Of a stretch of DNA of 64,000 nt, positions 42,733 through 51,771 are shown one piece after another; within the stretch, counting starts at the first letter, position 1; every line of letters starts with the position of its first letter. The position numbers were made by a program, and so were the translations under genes. Source of the DNA: Thermohalobaculum sp039026375 (GTDB lineage: Bacteria > Pseudomonadota > Alphaproteobacteria > Rhodobacterales > Rhodobacteraceae); contig JBCCML010000006.1 in NCBI GenBank assembly GCA_039026375.1, positions 1-64,000 of the forward strand. The letters run 5' to 3'. The notes under the pieces were generated by a model. That model had not been told where the DNA came from and made no database searches. It saw only the letters and a program-made list of their open reading frames with translations.

Positions 42733-43329
42733 ATGGGCTTGGACATGGGCTTGCGGACTTCGCATCTGATACTGGCCGCGGCGATTGTCGTCAGCGGTTG
42801 CAACGACTTCCAGCCGCATCTCAGCCAGACACCCAGCGAAGGCGACTTCGTGATCGCGGCCTCTGCCGCGCTGCGCCCGGGCATTGTGCATCAGTTGGGC
42901 GACCGCGACTGGGTCTGCATGCCGCCCCCGCCGGATGCCGGCTTCCGCGAGGCGGAGACGGCGGCGCTGGAGATCAACATCTTTACCGTGTCCACCGGGG
43001 ACGACGCCGCCTCGGCCGCGGCAGAGTCGGGCGAGGAGGAGTTCCTGGGTCGCACGCCGGCCTTGTTGCTGGCGCGCGAGCTGTTCTTTCAACAGTGCCT
43101 TGCCGCCTTCAATCTGAAGCTGAACAAGGCCGAGGCGATCGCATTCTACAAGCAAAACCTGGACGTCATCCAGCAGATCTTCGCGACCGAGGCCTCGCAG
43201 ACCACGATCACCGTCACCCAGGCGTTGAACGATGCCGACACTGAGACGGCGACCGATACCTCGAACATTGCGGCGCAGGCGCTGCCGCCGCCGCCGAACG
43301 CCGGTGCTCAGACGGGCCAGTCGTTCTAA
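42733..43329 (+). CDS. Hypothetical lipoprotein
   Basis: A 198-residue protein with a lipobox (IVVSGCND) near residue 23. The mature part is helical and acidic, with FLGRTPALLLARELFFQQCL and LKLNKAEAIAFYKQNLDVIQ, then a long low-complexity tail rich in Thr, Ala and Pro (PPPPNAGAQTGQSF). Two further Cys (DWVCMPPP, QQCLAAF) may pair. Reading over the clear leader and ribosome site (GGGGACAGAG), I take it as a real gene. No family is recognised; in style it resembles envelope stress or secretion accessory lipoproteins. Confidence 0.65.
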   Translation: MGLDMGLRTSHLILAAAIVVSGCNDFQPHLSQTPSEGDFVIAASAALRPGIVHQLGDRDWVCMPPPPDAGFREAETAALEINIFTVSTGDDAASAAAESGEEEFLGRTPALLLARELFFQQCLAAFNLKLNKAEAIAFYKQNLDVIQQIFATEASQTTITVTQALNDADTETATDTSNIAAQALPPPPNAGAQTGQSF

Positions 43330-43666
43330 AGCGACGCTTCACCGGATCGACACAGGAACGCCCGCCCAGCGGTTGAGCGACGGCACCTGCTGGCGGCCGG
43401 TGGTTGGAACGTGACGACGGCAAACCGGTCGTATGCTTGATCTTCGACAACAGACCCGGCCTGCCTGTTGCCGGTTACCCTTTGACGGTAACGACTGTGC
43501 CTAGATGGCACGGCGTCCGCAGATCCGGATCCAGGCGGCAAAACACCGAAAAGGGGCTCGGAGCCCCTGCATACGTGTGAGTGCCCCCGTTCGGTGACAC
43601 CCTGATCGTCGGCAGACACCATTCTGACGCTGGAGGAAGCAACGCAACGATAAGGGGGAAATACCC
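43330..43666. other. Gene-free stretch with a terminator-like hairpin
   Basis: Some 337 bases without a convincing gene. AGGGGCTC-G-GAGCCCCT (43552-43568) is a tight hairpin, preceded by AAAA and followed by GCAT, perhaps the end of the lipoprotein unit. A short inverted repeat CGTTACCGTCAAAGGGTAACCG-like pair lies near 43475-43493 (GGTTACC/GGTAACG region). No promoter for the next gene stands out. Confidence 0.45.
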
Positions 43667-44932
43667 ATGCGATACGCCGCCATCTTACTGCTTGCCCTCG
43701 CGTCCTTCGGGGTGCCGGCCAAAGCAAGTGAAGAAAGCAAGGATTGGCCCGCATCGGAAGTGGCACGACAATTTGTTCAAGACACGATCGTCATCGGGAT
43801 GCTGGCCAGCCCCTATGGCACCGGCTGGACCGAGTATGAACAGCTTCACACCTATTTCGAGCGGGCCCGCGCCAACGGCATCACGGGCCACGAAATGACT
43901 CTTGCTGCTGCGGACATGACGTTCGGGACTCTGCTGGAGCAACATTACCATTTTCGGGCCGCCATCGCCGAGCAGCCAGACAGGTTTATCATCGTCAACC
44001 AGACCCGGGACATCGAGGCCGCCCACATCCAGGGCAAGACCGCCGTCATCTGGAACAGCCAGACGGCCACCATCCTGGACGGGGATCTGACGAAAATGGC
44101 GTTGCTGAAAGATGTGGGCATAACAAGCATGATCCTGGCCTATAACGACACGTTCCGGACGGGCTCGGGCCAATTGGCCGCCTATAACGGCCAGGACATC
44201 GGGTTGACCAATTGGGGCAAGGCGGTCATCGACGAGATGGTGCGCTTTGGCATCCTGCTGGATCTTAGCCATACCGGGTCGCGTACCGCCAACGAGGCCA
44301 TGGCCTAAATGGAGGAGACGCATCCGGGCGTGCCGTTTGTCTACACGCACTCGGTGCCCGCGGGGCTTTACGTGAATGAGCCTGGTGCAACGCCGCGCGG
44401 CTGCTACCGCGCCATCCCGGATGACGAGGCGATCCGCGCTGCAGCTTCGGGCGGCTACATCGCCCCAACCTTCACCGAGTGGATGCTGGATGGCATCTGG
44501 CCCGAGGACATCACGCCTGAGCAGGCGGCAGACATGATCGACTACGACGTCAAACTGGTAGGGGTCGACCATGTTGGGATCGCCACAGACGACATGTTCT
44601 CGACATGTTCTCGACCGAGCTGGTCGTCGACTTTGCTAAGGCGAACGCGGCCCTCTACGCGCATAGCGGTTATATGATCGACGCGTTCAACCGGGGTGCC
44701 ACGGGCAATGGCGAATTGGCAAAGATCCTGGCAGCGATCACGGACGAGCTGTGGGCGGGACTGTTGGGCGCTCGGTTATACCAACGAGCAGCTCGCGAAG
44801 ATCTACGGCGGCAACAAGATGCGTGTCTATGCTCAGGTGTGGGAGGGGAAAAGCGCGGCTCAGTTCACTGCTGAGCATGCCGAGCGGGTGCGACTGCGCC
44901 GCCAATTGCAGGACGGTTTCCACGCGCGTTAG
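43667..44932 (+). pseudogene. M19 (renal) dipeptidase, broken by a stop and two frameshifts
   Basis: The conceptual protein has a signal peptide (LLLALASFGVPAKA) and M19 dipeptidase features: SMILAYNDTFRTGSGQLAAYN, FGILLDLSHTGSRTANEAM, then FVYTHSVPAGLY and VKLVGVDHVGIATDDMFS. It is interrupted by TAA at 44306-44308 in the same frame, by an 11-base tandem duplication ACATGTTCTCG at 44592-44602/44603-44613 that shifts the frame, and by another shift near 44765-44785, after which GYTNEQLAKIYGGNKMRVY continues. The N-terminal metal motif (HxD) is also absent. Three lesions of different kinds mean real decay rather than a read error. Confidence 0.88.
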
Positions 44933-45164
44933 CGCGCTTAGGGGTGCGTTAGCGTGCGTAAAGGTCACGTTCGCCGATATTCGGGCTTTTGGCTGGGCGG
45001 CGGCGGCGCCGTCTTCAGGAAGGTGAGCAAAGGGCCTGGGGCACCCGTGCTGACCGACCGCCCATGTTACCCGATGGTTTGGCTACACGCGGCCTTAACT
45101 GGACGTGGGCCAACATCGCCCCACTTGCACGCCACGGGCACGGGCCCGTTGAACTGGGGATCCC

Positions 45165-45572
45165 ATGCAAAGCGTGACGCTTTACCTGTCGACGGCGATC
45201 GTCTTTTTGGTGATCGACGTGATCGCGCTCAAGACGGTGATCAAACCGATGTTCAAGACGCATCTGGGCGACTGGCTGCTGGATGAGCCGCGCATGGGGC
45301 CCGCGGCGGCATTCTACCTGTTCTACGTCTTTGGCGTCGTGGTGTTCGCCTCGGCGCCCGCGATGGCAGCGGGCGACTGGACGCGGGCGGCCTGGGGCGG
45401 GGCGCTGTTGGGCGCGCTGGCCTACGGAACTTATGAGTTCACCAACTACGCGACGCTGAGCCGGTGGAACTGGCAGCTGGTGGCCTTTGACTTCAGCTGG
45501 GGCATCCTGCTGACCACGGTGTCGGCGCTGGCGGGCTACTTTATCACCCGCGCCGTTTGGGGAGGGCCCTGA
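45165..45572 (+). CDS. DUF2177 family membrane protein
   Basis: A 135-residue protein with four hydrophobic helices. The pattern VIFLVIDVIALKTVIKPMF-like (VFLVIDVIALKTVIKPMF), then PAAAFYLFYVFGVVVF, GGALLGALAYGTYEFTNYAT and WNWQLVAFDFSWGILLTTVS matches DUF2177 well. Function unknown; members are inner-membrane proteins. ATG 45165 has TGGGGA upstream. It stands intact between two pseudogenes; the 230 bases before it hold no recognisable gene. Confidence 0.85.
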   Translation: MQSVTLYLSTAIVFLVIDVIALKTVIKPMFKTHLGDWLLDEPRMGPAAAFYLFYVFGVVVFASAPAMAAGDWTRAAWGGALLGALAYGTYEFTNYATLSRWNWQLVAFDFSWGILLTTVSALAGYFITRAVWGGP

Positions 45573-45643
45573 CCCGCGATCCACTCGGGCGCCTGGGGAT
45601 ATCGTTTCAGCCTACATAGCTTTCAGACACTAGGAGCATGCCG

Positions 45644-47044
45644 ATGCGCATCAGTCGGCACTTGTCACTGCTCTCAATCCTTGGATTTACAGGCGTAATC
45701 GCCTGTGCGCCCGCGCAAGAGCCGGGCCTACCCTCGTCTCAGCAGGCGATCATCGGGCTGGAGGCATCGGACTGGGCCAAGGTTGGCGCGCTGTCGCAGG
45801 ATGGTCTCATTGCGATCCGGAATCCGGGCCAGATTCTGGGCAACCTGCCCGCGCGGCAGGCCGAGTTGAAAGAGCGGCGGGCCAAGAACCTTTGCCAGAA
45901 TACCGGGCTTGTCATCGACTACGATACCTCCCTGGAGGTGCGCCGGCTCTTCAAGGACCCGGACGAGCTGCGCAAGTCGGTCTTTGCGGCAGAGATCACG
46001 CACCGCCTGATCGTCTCGTCATCGGAGTACTTTGCCTACGAGTTCGCGCCAGCGGGCCGCTATGCAGTGCGCATCCTCACCAGCTACGCCGAGGCAGACT
46101 ATCCCGAACTCTCCCAGCGGCGCCAGTATGGGCACACGTTGACGACAGCCTCGTAATTCCTGTTCGCGGCAGCGATTGCGCACACCAAGCTGAAGTCCTT
46201 CCCGGAGTACACCGCAGAGCAGCAAGCGCTGGTCGAGAGTTGGCTGCGCGGCAAACTCCTGGGACCGCACATCAAGTTCAAAGAAACCAGCCGCTGGACG
46301 ACAGAGGGCGACGGCGTGCGCGGCCCCACCTCGACCGCGCGGGTCAGCGGGGTGACCGTCAACTGCTGCAACCCGCTGCGCTACAACTCCGGCCGCGTAC
46401 AGATCGACATGGCCCTGATGGCAGGCAGCATCCTGTTCAATGACCAGGAAGGGTTTGAATCCGCCATCAAGGGATACGTGGACGTGATCGACACGATGCG
46501 CGCGGACGGCAGCCTTCCCTATCAGACGGTGCGGGGCAACGCGGCCATCTGGTACCAGAATCTCGGTATCCAGGTGCTGGTGATGGCGGCCGAGATGGCC
46601 GCCCTTCAGGGCATCGATCTCTACAGCTACAAGGCACCTTCCGGGGCCACGCTGCACTCGGCGATTGCGTTCCTGGCGCGATCCATGGATCAGCCCAGCC
46701 TTGTCTACGGCTATGCTGCGAAGAACATCAATCCGTGGCGCGCGGGCAACCGGATCACCGACCCCGATGACCATCGAAACCAGTTTGCCACGTGGAAGCT
46801 GCCCCGTCTGCAGCGCGATGGTGCCAGCTTCCTCGCGTGGTTCGAGCCCTATCAGCGTCGCTTTCCCAACCATCCGAACATCGGCCTGATGTCAGACGTG
46901 GTGACGCCCATTGCCGAGCGTGGGACACCCAGAAGCAAGATGATCCAGCTGCCGTATCCGTTCCGCCGCGCCAACGCGACCGGCGGGCTCTTCAACGATT
47001 ATTCCGGCACGATCACTTCGTGCGTCTTCAAGGAGATACCCTAA
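45644..47044 (+). pseudogene. PL5 alginate lyase-like lipoprotein with an in-frame stop
   Basis: I start at ATG 45644, seven bases after TAGGAG. The leader ends in a lipobox (GVIAC). The frame continues without shift to 47044 but is cut by TAA at 46154-46156 (TCG TAA TTC). After the stop the sequence goes on well: YTAEQQALVESWLRGKLLG, then GRVQIDMALMAGSILFNDQE, RADGSLPYQTVRGNAAIWYQ and VMAAEMAALQGIDLYSY, which resembles the alpha-helical barrel of PL5 alginate lyases. The usual NNHxYW motif appears altered (NCCNPLRYNSG). Without the stop this would be a 466-residue protein. It is either newly broken or expressed as a short 170-residue lipoprotein. Confidence 0.8.
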
Positions 47045-47142
47045 GCCGGAAAGCACAGCACCCGCGCGATCTTGCCAAGCTGAGCCCTTGGGGTGCGGTG
47101 GGCCCGATGCGCGTCCAATCCGGGACCATCAGATGGGGGCAA

Positions 47143-47754
47143 TCAGACCAGGCCCGCCAGTTTCGCGAACGGGTCCCAGGTGGGATCTTTGTGCCACTCG
47201 TACTCGGTGCCGCGGGCGATCTCGGACGCGGCATAGTCGCCGAACAACTTGGCCATGACCGCCAGGCTCATGTCCATGCCGGCCGACACGCCCGAGGAGG
47301 TGAAGAACTTGCCATCCTCGATCCAGCGGGCTTCGCGCACCCATTCGACCTTGGGGCCGTGGTGGACGGTGGCGGTGAAGTCCTTTTTGTTGGTGGTGGC
47401 GCGGCGCCCGTCCAACAGACCTGTCGTGGCCAGCAGCACCGTGCCCGTGCAGACCGCCATGACGTATTCCGCCCGGTCCGAGGCCGCGATGATCCAGTCA
47501 TTGATCGCCGGGTTGATCGGGTCCAGCGGGGCTGAATCGCCGCCCGGGATCAGCACCAGGTCATAGTCGGCACCGTCCGCCAGGGTCCGGTCCACCGCCG
47601 TGCGGAGGCCGTGATAGCTGGGCACGGGCTCCATCGTTTCGGCGACGACCTTGATGTCGACCGAGCCGGGGTGATGGTCGCCCAACATCTCGATGGGGCC
47701 ATAAAAGTCCAAGGTCTGGAACCCGGGAAAGACCAGGGCGGCAAGCGTTTTCAT
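47143..47754 (-). CDS. DJ-1/PfpI family protein
   Basis: A 203-residue protein from ATG 47754 with GGAGGG upstream. LAALVFPGFQTLDFYGPIEM, YDLVLIPGGDSAPL and the nucleophile elbow EYVMAVCTGTVLLATTGLLD (Cys near residue 101) mark the DJ-1/PfpI superfamily, closest to isonitrile hydratase and the N-terminal domain of GlxA-type regulators, but no HTH domain is attached. TSSGVSAGMDMSLAVMAKLF is also typical. Its reaction is not set by the sequence. A second family member lies at 59633-60256. Confidence 0.85.
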   Translation of the reverse strand: MKTLAALVFPGFQTLDFYGPIEMLGDHHPGSVDIKVVAETMEPVPSYHGLRTAVDRTLADGADYDLVLIPGGDSAPLDPINPAINDWIIAASDRAEYVMAVCTGTVLLATTGLLDGRRATTNKKDFTATVHHGPKVEWVREARWIEDGKFFTSSGVSAGMDMSLAVMAKLFGDYAASEIARGTEYEWHKDPTWDPFAKLAGLV

Positions 47755-47935
47755 GGGACCCTCCGTGACCTGTCGAATTGGACTTGGGACTTGAACCGGA
47801 ATGATGCGCAGAGGGCGGCGGATCAGTCCGCGACCCGCGCGCCGGTTTGGCGCGCATTTGCGACGGCGCATGGTTTGGGGTGCAAGAATGGGGGCGCTGG
47901 GGAGCACTGCGGGCTGAGTACATCCCCCGGGAACA

Positions 47936-48451
47936 CTATCCCGTTTTCCCACCCATCGCCGCAGCGATGCGTTGGGCGCAGGCCTCCAACGTCGCCTCAC
48001 CCGTGTCGACGGAGAGGGCCGCGCCCCACCAGAGCTGGAAGTAGCGGTTCTGCACCGCCGCCCAGGTGGGCACGGTCTGGCCCGGCAGATCGCTCTGGCG
48101 TCCCTCGACCCGGAACCGGTGGCGGGTGGCGTCCTGGCACGTCACCTCGACATTCAGCAGATCGGCGCCCGCGGTGGCCGCCGCCTCGGCCCAGATCTGG
48201 CGGGTCAGGGCAATCGGGTTCACCGTGTCGGCGATCACGTCCAGGCCCAGCCGCAGATTGTCGATGGCCAGCCCGGCCAGCACCCGGTAGCCCGCATCTT
48301 CCGCCTGCGTGATCCGAAGGGTGGAGTGCTGCAGCGCCGCCTCGGCCGTGTCGACCCGCAGGTGCACCGCCCCGGTGCGTCGCGCCAGCACGCGGGACAG
48401 CACTGTCTTGCCCACGCCGGGCAGCCCGGACATCGCGATCAAGGTGGCCAT
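47936..48451 (-). CDS. P-loop kinase-like ATPase
   Basis: A 171-residue protein with Walker A GLPGVGKTVLSRVLA at residues 9-23 and LRVDTAEAAL after it. The later DVIADTVNPIALTRQIWAEA resembles the lid and acceptor region of small kinases and zeta-toxin-like or chloramphenicol-phosphotransferase-like P-loop proteins. RHRFRVEGRQSDLPGQTVPTW follows. The substrate is unknown. It stands alone between the DJ-1 and amidase genes. Confidence 0.75.
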   Translation of the reverse strand: MATLIAMSGLPGVGKTVLSRVLARRTGAVHLRVDTAEAALQHSTLRITQAEDAGYRVLAGLAIDNLRLGLDVIADTVNPIALTRQIWAEAAATAGADLLNVEVTCQDATRHRFRVEGRQSDLPGQTVPTWAAVQNRYFQLWWGAALSVDTGEATLEACAQRIAAAMGGKTG

Positions 48452-48562
48452 GACGGTGCCTTAACACGCGAAAGACGCCTGAACGAGTGCGCCCGGGCGA
48501 GCGGGCCAGATGAGCATACCAGACCAGCATACCCGGACGCCGTTGATCCTTGGCGCGGCGCG

Positions 48563-49600
48563 CTAGCTGTCCAGCAAAGAGGAGTGGATCCAGCTGCTAT
48601 CCTCGATCTCGGACCATTTGCCCTTGGTGCGCACCACGAAGACGCGCTCGCCCGTGTCCAGCACGTTGACGATGGTGTGCGACGTGCTGGGGCCGGCGCG
48701 GACATTGGTGCCGTCGGTGTTCACCAGGGCAGGGGTCACCGGGTCGGTATAGCGGCCCGAGACCCATTCGTCGTTGCTGTTCGATACCTTCAACCAGCCA
48801 TTCTTTCGGTCATAGACCCGCAGCACGCTGCCCAGTTCCGCCGGAGCGACGCCGGGCACCTTCTTGTTCTGCGAGGACGGCCCGACCCGGATGTTTAGCG
48901 CCGTGGCAGTGACCACCACCCAGTCGGGCGTGGGCCCGGCTGGCGTTGGCGTAGGGGCGGCAGCAGGCGTCGGCGCCGGGGCTGGCGTCAGCGGCCCGGT
49001 GGGGATCGGTGCCCCCGACATGGCGGCCGCGACCTTGGGTACGAAATGTGTCTCGAACGCCTCCAGCGAGTTGCCGCCGAAGAAGGCCGAGCCTGGGCAG
49101 CTTTTCGCCGGCCTGACGCCATACGTCTTTTGCCCGCCCGAGGTGTACCAGTGGTGGTAGACGATGTTCATCTTGTCGGGCTGGCCCAGGCCGAACCGGC
49201 GCAGCAGGGCGGCGGTCATGCGGATCGTGGTTTCGGCGTGTGCCTCGGTCATCACGTCGCCGCCGTCATCGAAATTGCCCACATGCTCGATGCAGATCGA
49301 TTTGCTGTTGGCGCCGTAGATGCAGGCGGGCGTGGTGTTCAGCCCGCGGCCCGTGACGATCATGCCGTCCGGAAAAGTCGAGAAGTGCTGGCCGATATCG
49401 CTCCAGCCATTTGTGCCGACATGGTAGTTTTTCATGCCTTTTTGCAGCTGAAAGTGATCGCGTGTCTCGAACAGCAGGTAGTCGGGGCTGTAGGTGTGGT
49501 GCTGCTGGACGCGCACGATGGTGCGGGCGACTGTCTGCTGCGTGATCCACGTCTCAAACTCGTCCACCGTCATGCGGGTGAAGCCGTGCTTGGTATCCAT
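48563..49600 (-). CDS. N-acetylmuramoyl-L-alanine amidase with two SH3 domains
   Basis: A 345-residue protein from ATG 49600 (GGAG upstream). An amidase_2/PGRP-like domain covers about residues 20-185: VRVQQHHTYSPDYLLFE with a candidate zinc His, NSKSICIEHVGNFDDGGDVM, and MNIVYHHWYTSGGQ, then KSCPGSAFF. A Pro/Ala/Thr linker (about 200-235) joins two bacterial SH3 domains (ALNIRVGPSSQNKKVPGV, GTNVRAGPSTSHTIVNVLDT). No signal peptide is visible, so export by holin-like or unknown means, or action on imported or lysed wall, is implied. It resembles phage-type endolysins but no phage genes are near. Confidence 0.85.
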   Translation of the reverse strand: MDTKHGFTRMTVDEFETWITQQTVARTIVRVQQHHTYSPDYLLFETRDHFQLQKGMKNYHVGTNGWSDIGQHFSTFPDGMIVTGRGLNTTPACIYGANSKSICIEHVGNFDDGGDVMTEAHAETTIRMTAALLRRFGLGQPDKMNIVYHHWYTSGGQKTYGVRPAKSCPGSAFFGGNSLEAFETHFVPKVAAAMSGAPIPTGPLTPAPAPTPAAAPTPTPAGPTPDWVVVTATALNIRVGPSSQNKKVPGVAPAELGSVLRVYDRKNGWLKVSNSNDEWVSGRYTDPVTPALVNTDGTNVRAGPSTSHTIVNVLDTGERVFVVRTKGKWSEIEDSSWIHSSLLDS

Positions 49601-49744
49601 AATTTTCTCCACTTCTTGGAATGATCTTAAAAAATAGTCGGTGCATTGTGCCAGAGTGAGGCGCCCCCTGCAAATCGGGCCTGAACGAAACCCGCCCCCG
49701 CCGCCCAGATGCAACCGCCTTCCACCCCGCGAAAAGGACCGCCT

Positions 49745-49786
49745 TCTGGACTCATTGGGCTGGGGTATCGGCCCCATCTGGACCTA
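49745..49786 (+). promoter_or_regulatory. Tandem regulator boxes before xsc
   Basis: TCTGGACTCA (49745-49754) and TCTGGACCTA (49777-49786) point toward xsc, 32 bases apart start to start (about three turns) and about 95 bases before the start codon. TCTGGACCTA is identical to a box at the MocR gene. ACGCCC-N6-GGGCGT (49791-49808) directly downstream is a small inverted repeat. Confidence 0.6.
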
Positions 49787-49879
49787 GATGACGCCCAATG
49801 ACGGGCGTATGCGAAGCGTCAGAACCCGGGCGCCGGCTATCGTGCCGAGCTTGCCCGCCCCACCCACGGGAGAGCGCCG

Positions 49880-51664
49880 ATGAAAATGACCACCGAAGAA
49901 GCCTTCGTCAAAGTCCTGCAGCGCCACGGCATCCGCCACGCGTTCGGGATCATCGGATCGGCGATGATGCCGATCTCGGACCTGTTTCCGAAGGCGGGTA
50001 TCCATTTCTGGGACTGCGCGCATGAGGGCTCTGCGGGGATGATGGCCGACGGCTACACCCGTGCGACCGGCGAGATGTCGATGATGATCGCCCAGAACGG
50101 CCCCGGTATCACCAACTTCGTGACCGCCGTGAAGACCGCCTACTGGAACCACACGCCGCTGCTGCTGGTGACGCCGCAGGCCGCCAACAAGACCATCGGG
50201 CAGGGCGGTTTCCAGGAAGTCGAGCAGATGAAGCTGTTCGAGGACATGGTGGCCTATCAAGAAGAGGTTCGCGACCCGACCCGCGTCTGCGAGGTGCTGG
50301 CCCGTGTGATCGCCCAGGCCAAGCGGCTGTCGGCGCCCGCACAGCTGAACATTCCGCGCGATTACTGGACCCAGGTGATCGACGTCGACATTCCGGACCC
50401 GATCGAGTTCGAGCGCTCGCCGGGCGGTGAAAACTCCGTGTCCGCGGCGGCGGCTCTGCTGTCGGAAGCCCGCTTCCCCGTGATTCTGAACGGCGCCGGC
50501 GTGGTGCTGTCGGACGGTGGCATCGACGCGGCCAAGGCCCTGGCCGAGCGCCTGGATGCCCCGGTTTGCGTGGGCTACCAGCACAACGATGCCTTCCCGG
50601 GCTCGCATCCCCTGTTTGCTGGGCCGTTGGGCTACAATGGGTCCAAGGCAGGGATGGAGCTGATCCAGAAGGCCGATGTCGTGCTGGCGCTGGGCACGCG
50701 GTTGAACCCGTTCTCGACCCTGCCGGGTTATGGCATGGAGTACTGGCCCGCTGACGCCAAGATCATCCAGGTCGACATCAACCCTGACCGGATCGGCCTG
50801 ACCAAGAAGGTCAGCGTCGGCATCGTTGGCGATGCGGCCAAGGTCGCCCAGGGCATCCTGGCCGGTTTGTCGCCGTCGGCCGGGGACGAGGCCCGCGCCG
50901 AACGCAAGAACACCATTGCCGAGACGAAGTCGCGCTGGGCGCAGCAGCTGTCCTCGATGGACCACGAGGACGACGATCCGGGCACGACCTGGAACGAGCG
51001 GGCCCGTCAGGCCAAGCCCGAGTGGATGAGCCCCCGCATGGCGTGGCGCGCGATCCAGCAGGCGCTGCCGCGTGAGGCGATCATCAGCTCGGACATCGGC
51101 AACAACTGCGCCATCGGCAACGCCTATCCCAGCTTTGAGGAAGGCCGGAAATACCTGGCGCCGGGTCTGTTCGGGCCCTGCGGCTACGGGCTGCCGTCGA
51201 TCGTCGGCGCCAAGATCGGCCGTCCCGACGTTCCGGTGGTGGGTTTCGCGGGCGACGGTGCCTTTGGCATCGCGGTCAACGAGCTGACGGCCATCGGCCG
51301 GGGCGAGTGGCCGGCGGTGACGCAGATCGTCTTCCGAAACTACCAGTGGGGCGCGGAAAAGCGGAACTCGACCCTGTGGTTCGAGGACAACTTTGTCGGT
51401 ACCGAGCTGGATGAAGGCGTCAGCTATGCCGGGATCGCCAAGGCCTGCGGCCTGCAGGGCGTGGTGGCGCGCACCATGGACGAACTGACTGCGGCGCTGG
51501 ACAAGGCGATCGACGATCAGATGAACCACGGTAAGACCACGCTTATCGAGGCGATGATCAACCAGGAACTGGGCGAGCCGTTCCGCCGCGACGCCATGAA
51601 AAAGCCCGTGGAAGTGGCTGGCATCGACCCCGCGGACATGCGCCCGCAACTGGCGGCCGAGTAA
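49880..51664 (+). CDS. xsc: Sulfoacetaldehyde acetyltransferase
   Basis: A 594-residue thiamine-diphosphate enzyme that turns sulfoacetaldehyde and phosphate into acetyl phosphate and sulfite. The N-terminal MKMTTEEAFVKVLQRHGIRH, HAFGIIGSAMMPISDLFPKA, CAHEGSAGMMADGYTRATG and QAANKTIGQGGFQEVEQM agree closely with characterised Xsc proteins. The cofactor motif is GDGAFGIAVNE to IVFRNYQWG near residues 455-490. It is a single gene followed by a terminator; its usual partners (taurine transporter, dehydrogenase, pta) are not adjacent. Tandem boxes shared with the MocR locus lie upstream. Confidence 0.94.
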   Translation: MKMTTEEAFVKVLQRHGIRHAFGIIGSAMMPISDLFPKAGIHFWDCAHEGSAGMMADGYTRATGEMSMMIAQNGPGITNFVTAVKTAYWNHTPLLLVTPQAANKTIGQGGFQEVEQMKLFEDMVAYQEEVRDPTRVCEVLARVIAQAKRLSAPAQLNIPRDYWTQVIDVDIPDPIEFERSPGGENSVSAAAALLSEARFPVILNGAGVVLSDGGIDAAKALAERLDAPVCVGYQHNDAFPGSHPLFAGPLGYNGSKAGMELIQKADVVLALGTRLNPFSTLPGYGMEYWPADAKIIQVDINPDRIGLTKKVSVGIVGDAAKVAQGILAGLSPSAGDEARAERKNTIAETKSRWAQQLSSMDHEDDDPGTTWNERARQAKPEWMSPRMAWRAIQQALPREAIISSDIGNNCAIGNAYPSFEEGRKYLAPGLFGPCGYGLPSIVGAKIGRPDVPVVGFAGDGAFGIAVNELTAIGRGEWPAVTQIVFRNYQWGAEKRNSTLWFEDNFVGTELDEGVSYAGIAKACGLQGVVARTMDELTAALDKAIDDQMNHGKTTLIEAMINQELGEPFRRDAMKKPVEVAGIDPADMRPQLAAE

Positions 51665-51702
51665 CCGCCCGATCTGACAGGGGGCGCCCCGGCGTCCCCG
51701 AC

Positions 51703-51728
51703 CGGCCGCCCTGGGCTTGGGGCGGCCG
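51703..51728 (+). terminator. Hairpin terminator after xsc
   Basis: CGGCCGCCC pairs with GGGCGGCCG around an 8-base loop, 39 bases after the xsc stop, followed by TAACTT. The T-run is short, but the stem is strong. Confidence 0.6.
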
Positions 51729-51771
51729 TAACTTGTGGTAAACTCTCGGCGCAGATCGTCGGGAGGGGACC

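Noticed and set aside
44306..46156. In-frame TAA codons as recoding sites
   Set aside because: Selenocysteine uses TGA and pyrrolysine uses TAG; TAA recoding is not known in bacteria, and the first gene has frameshifts as well.
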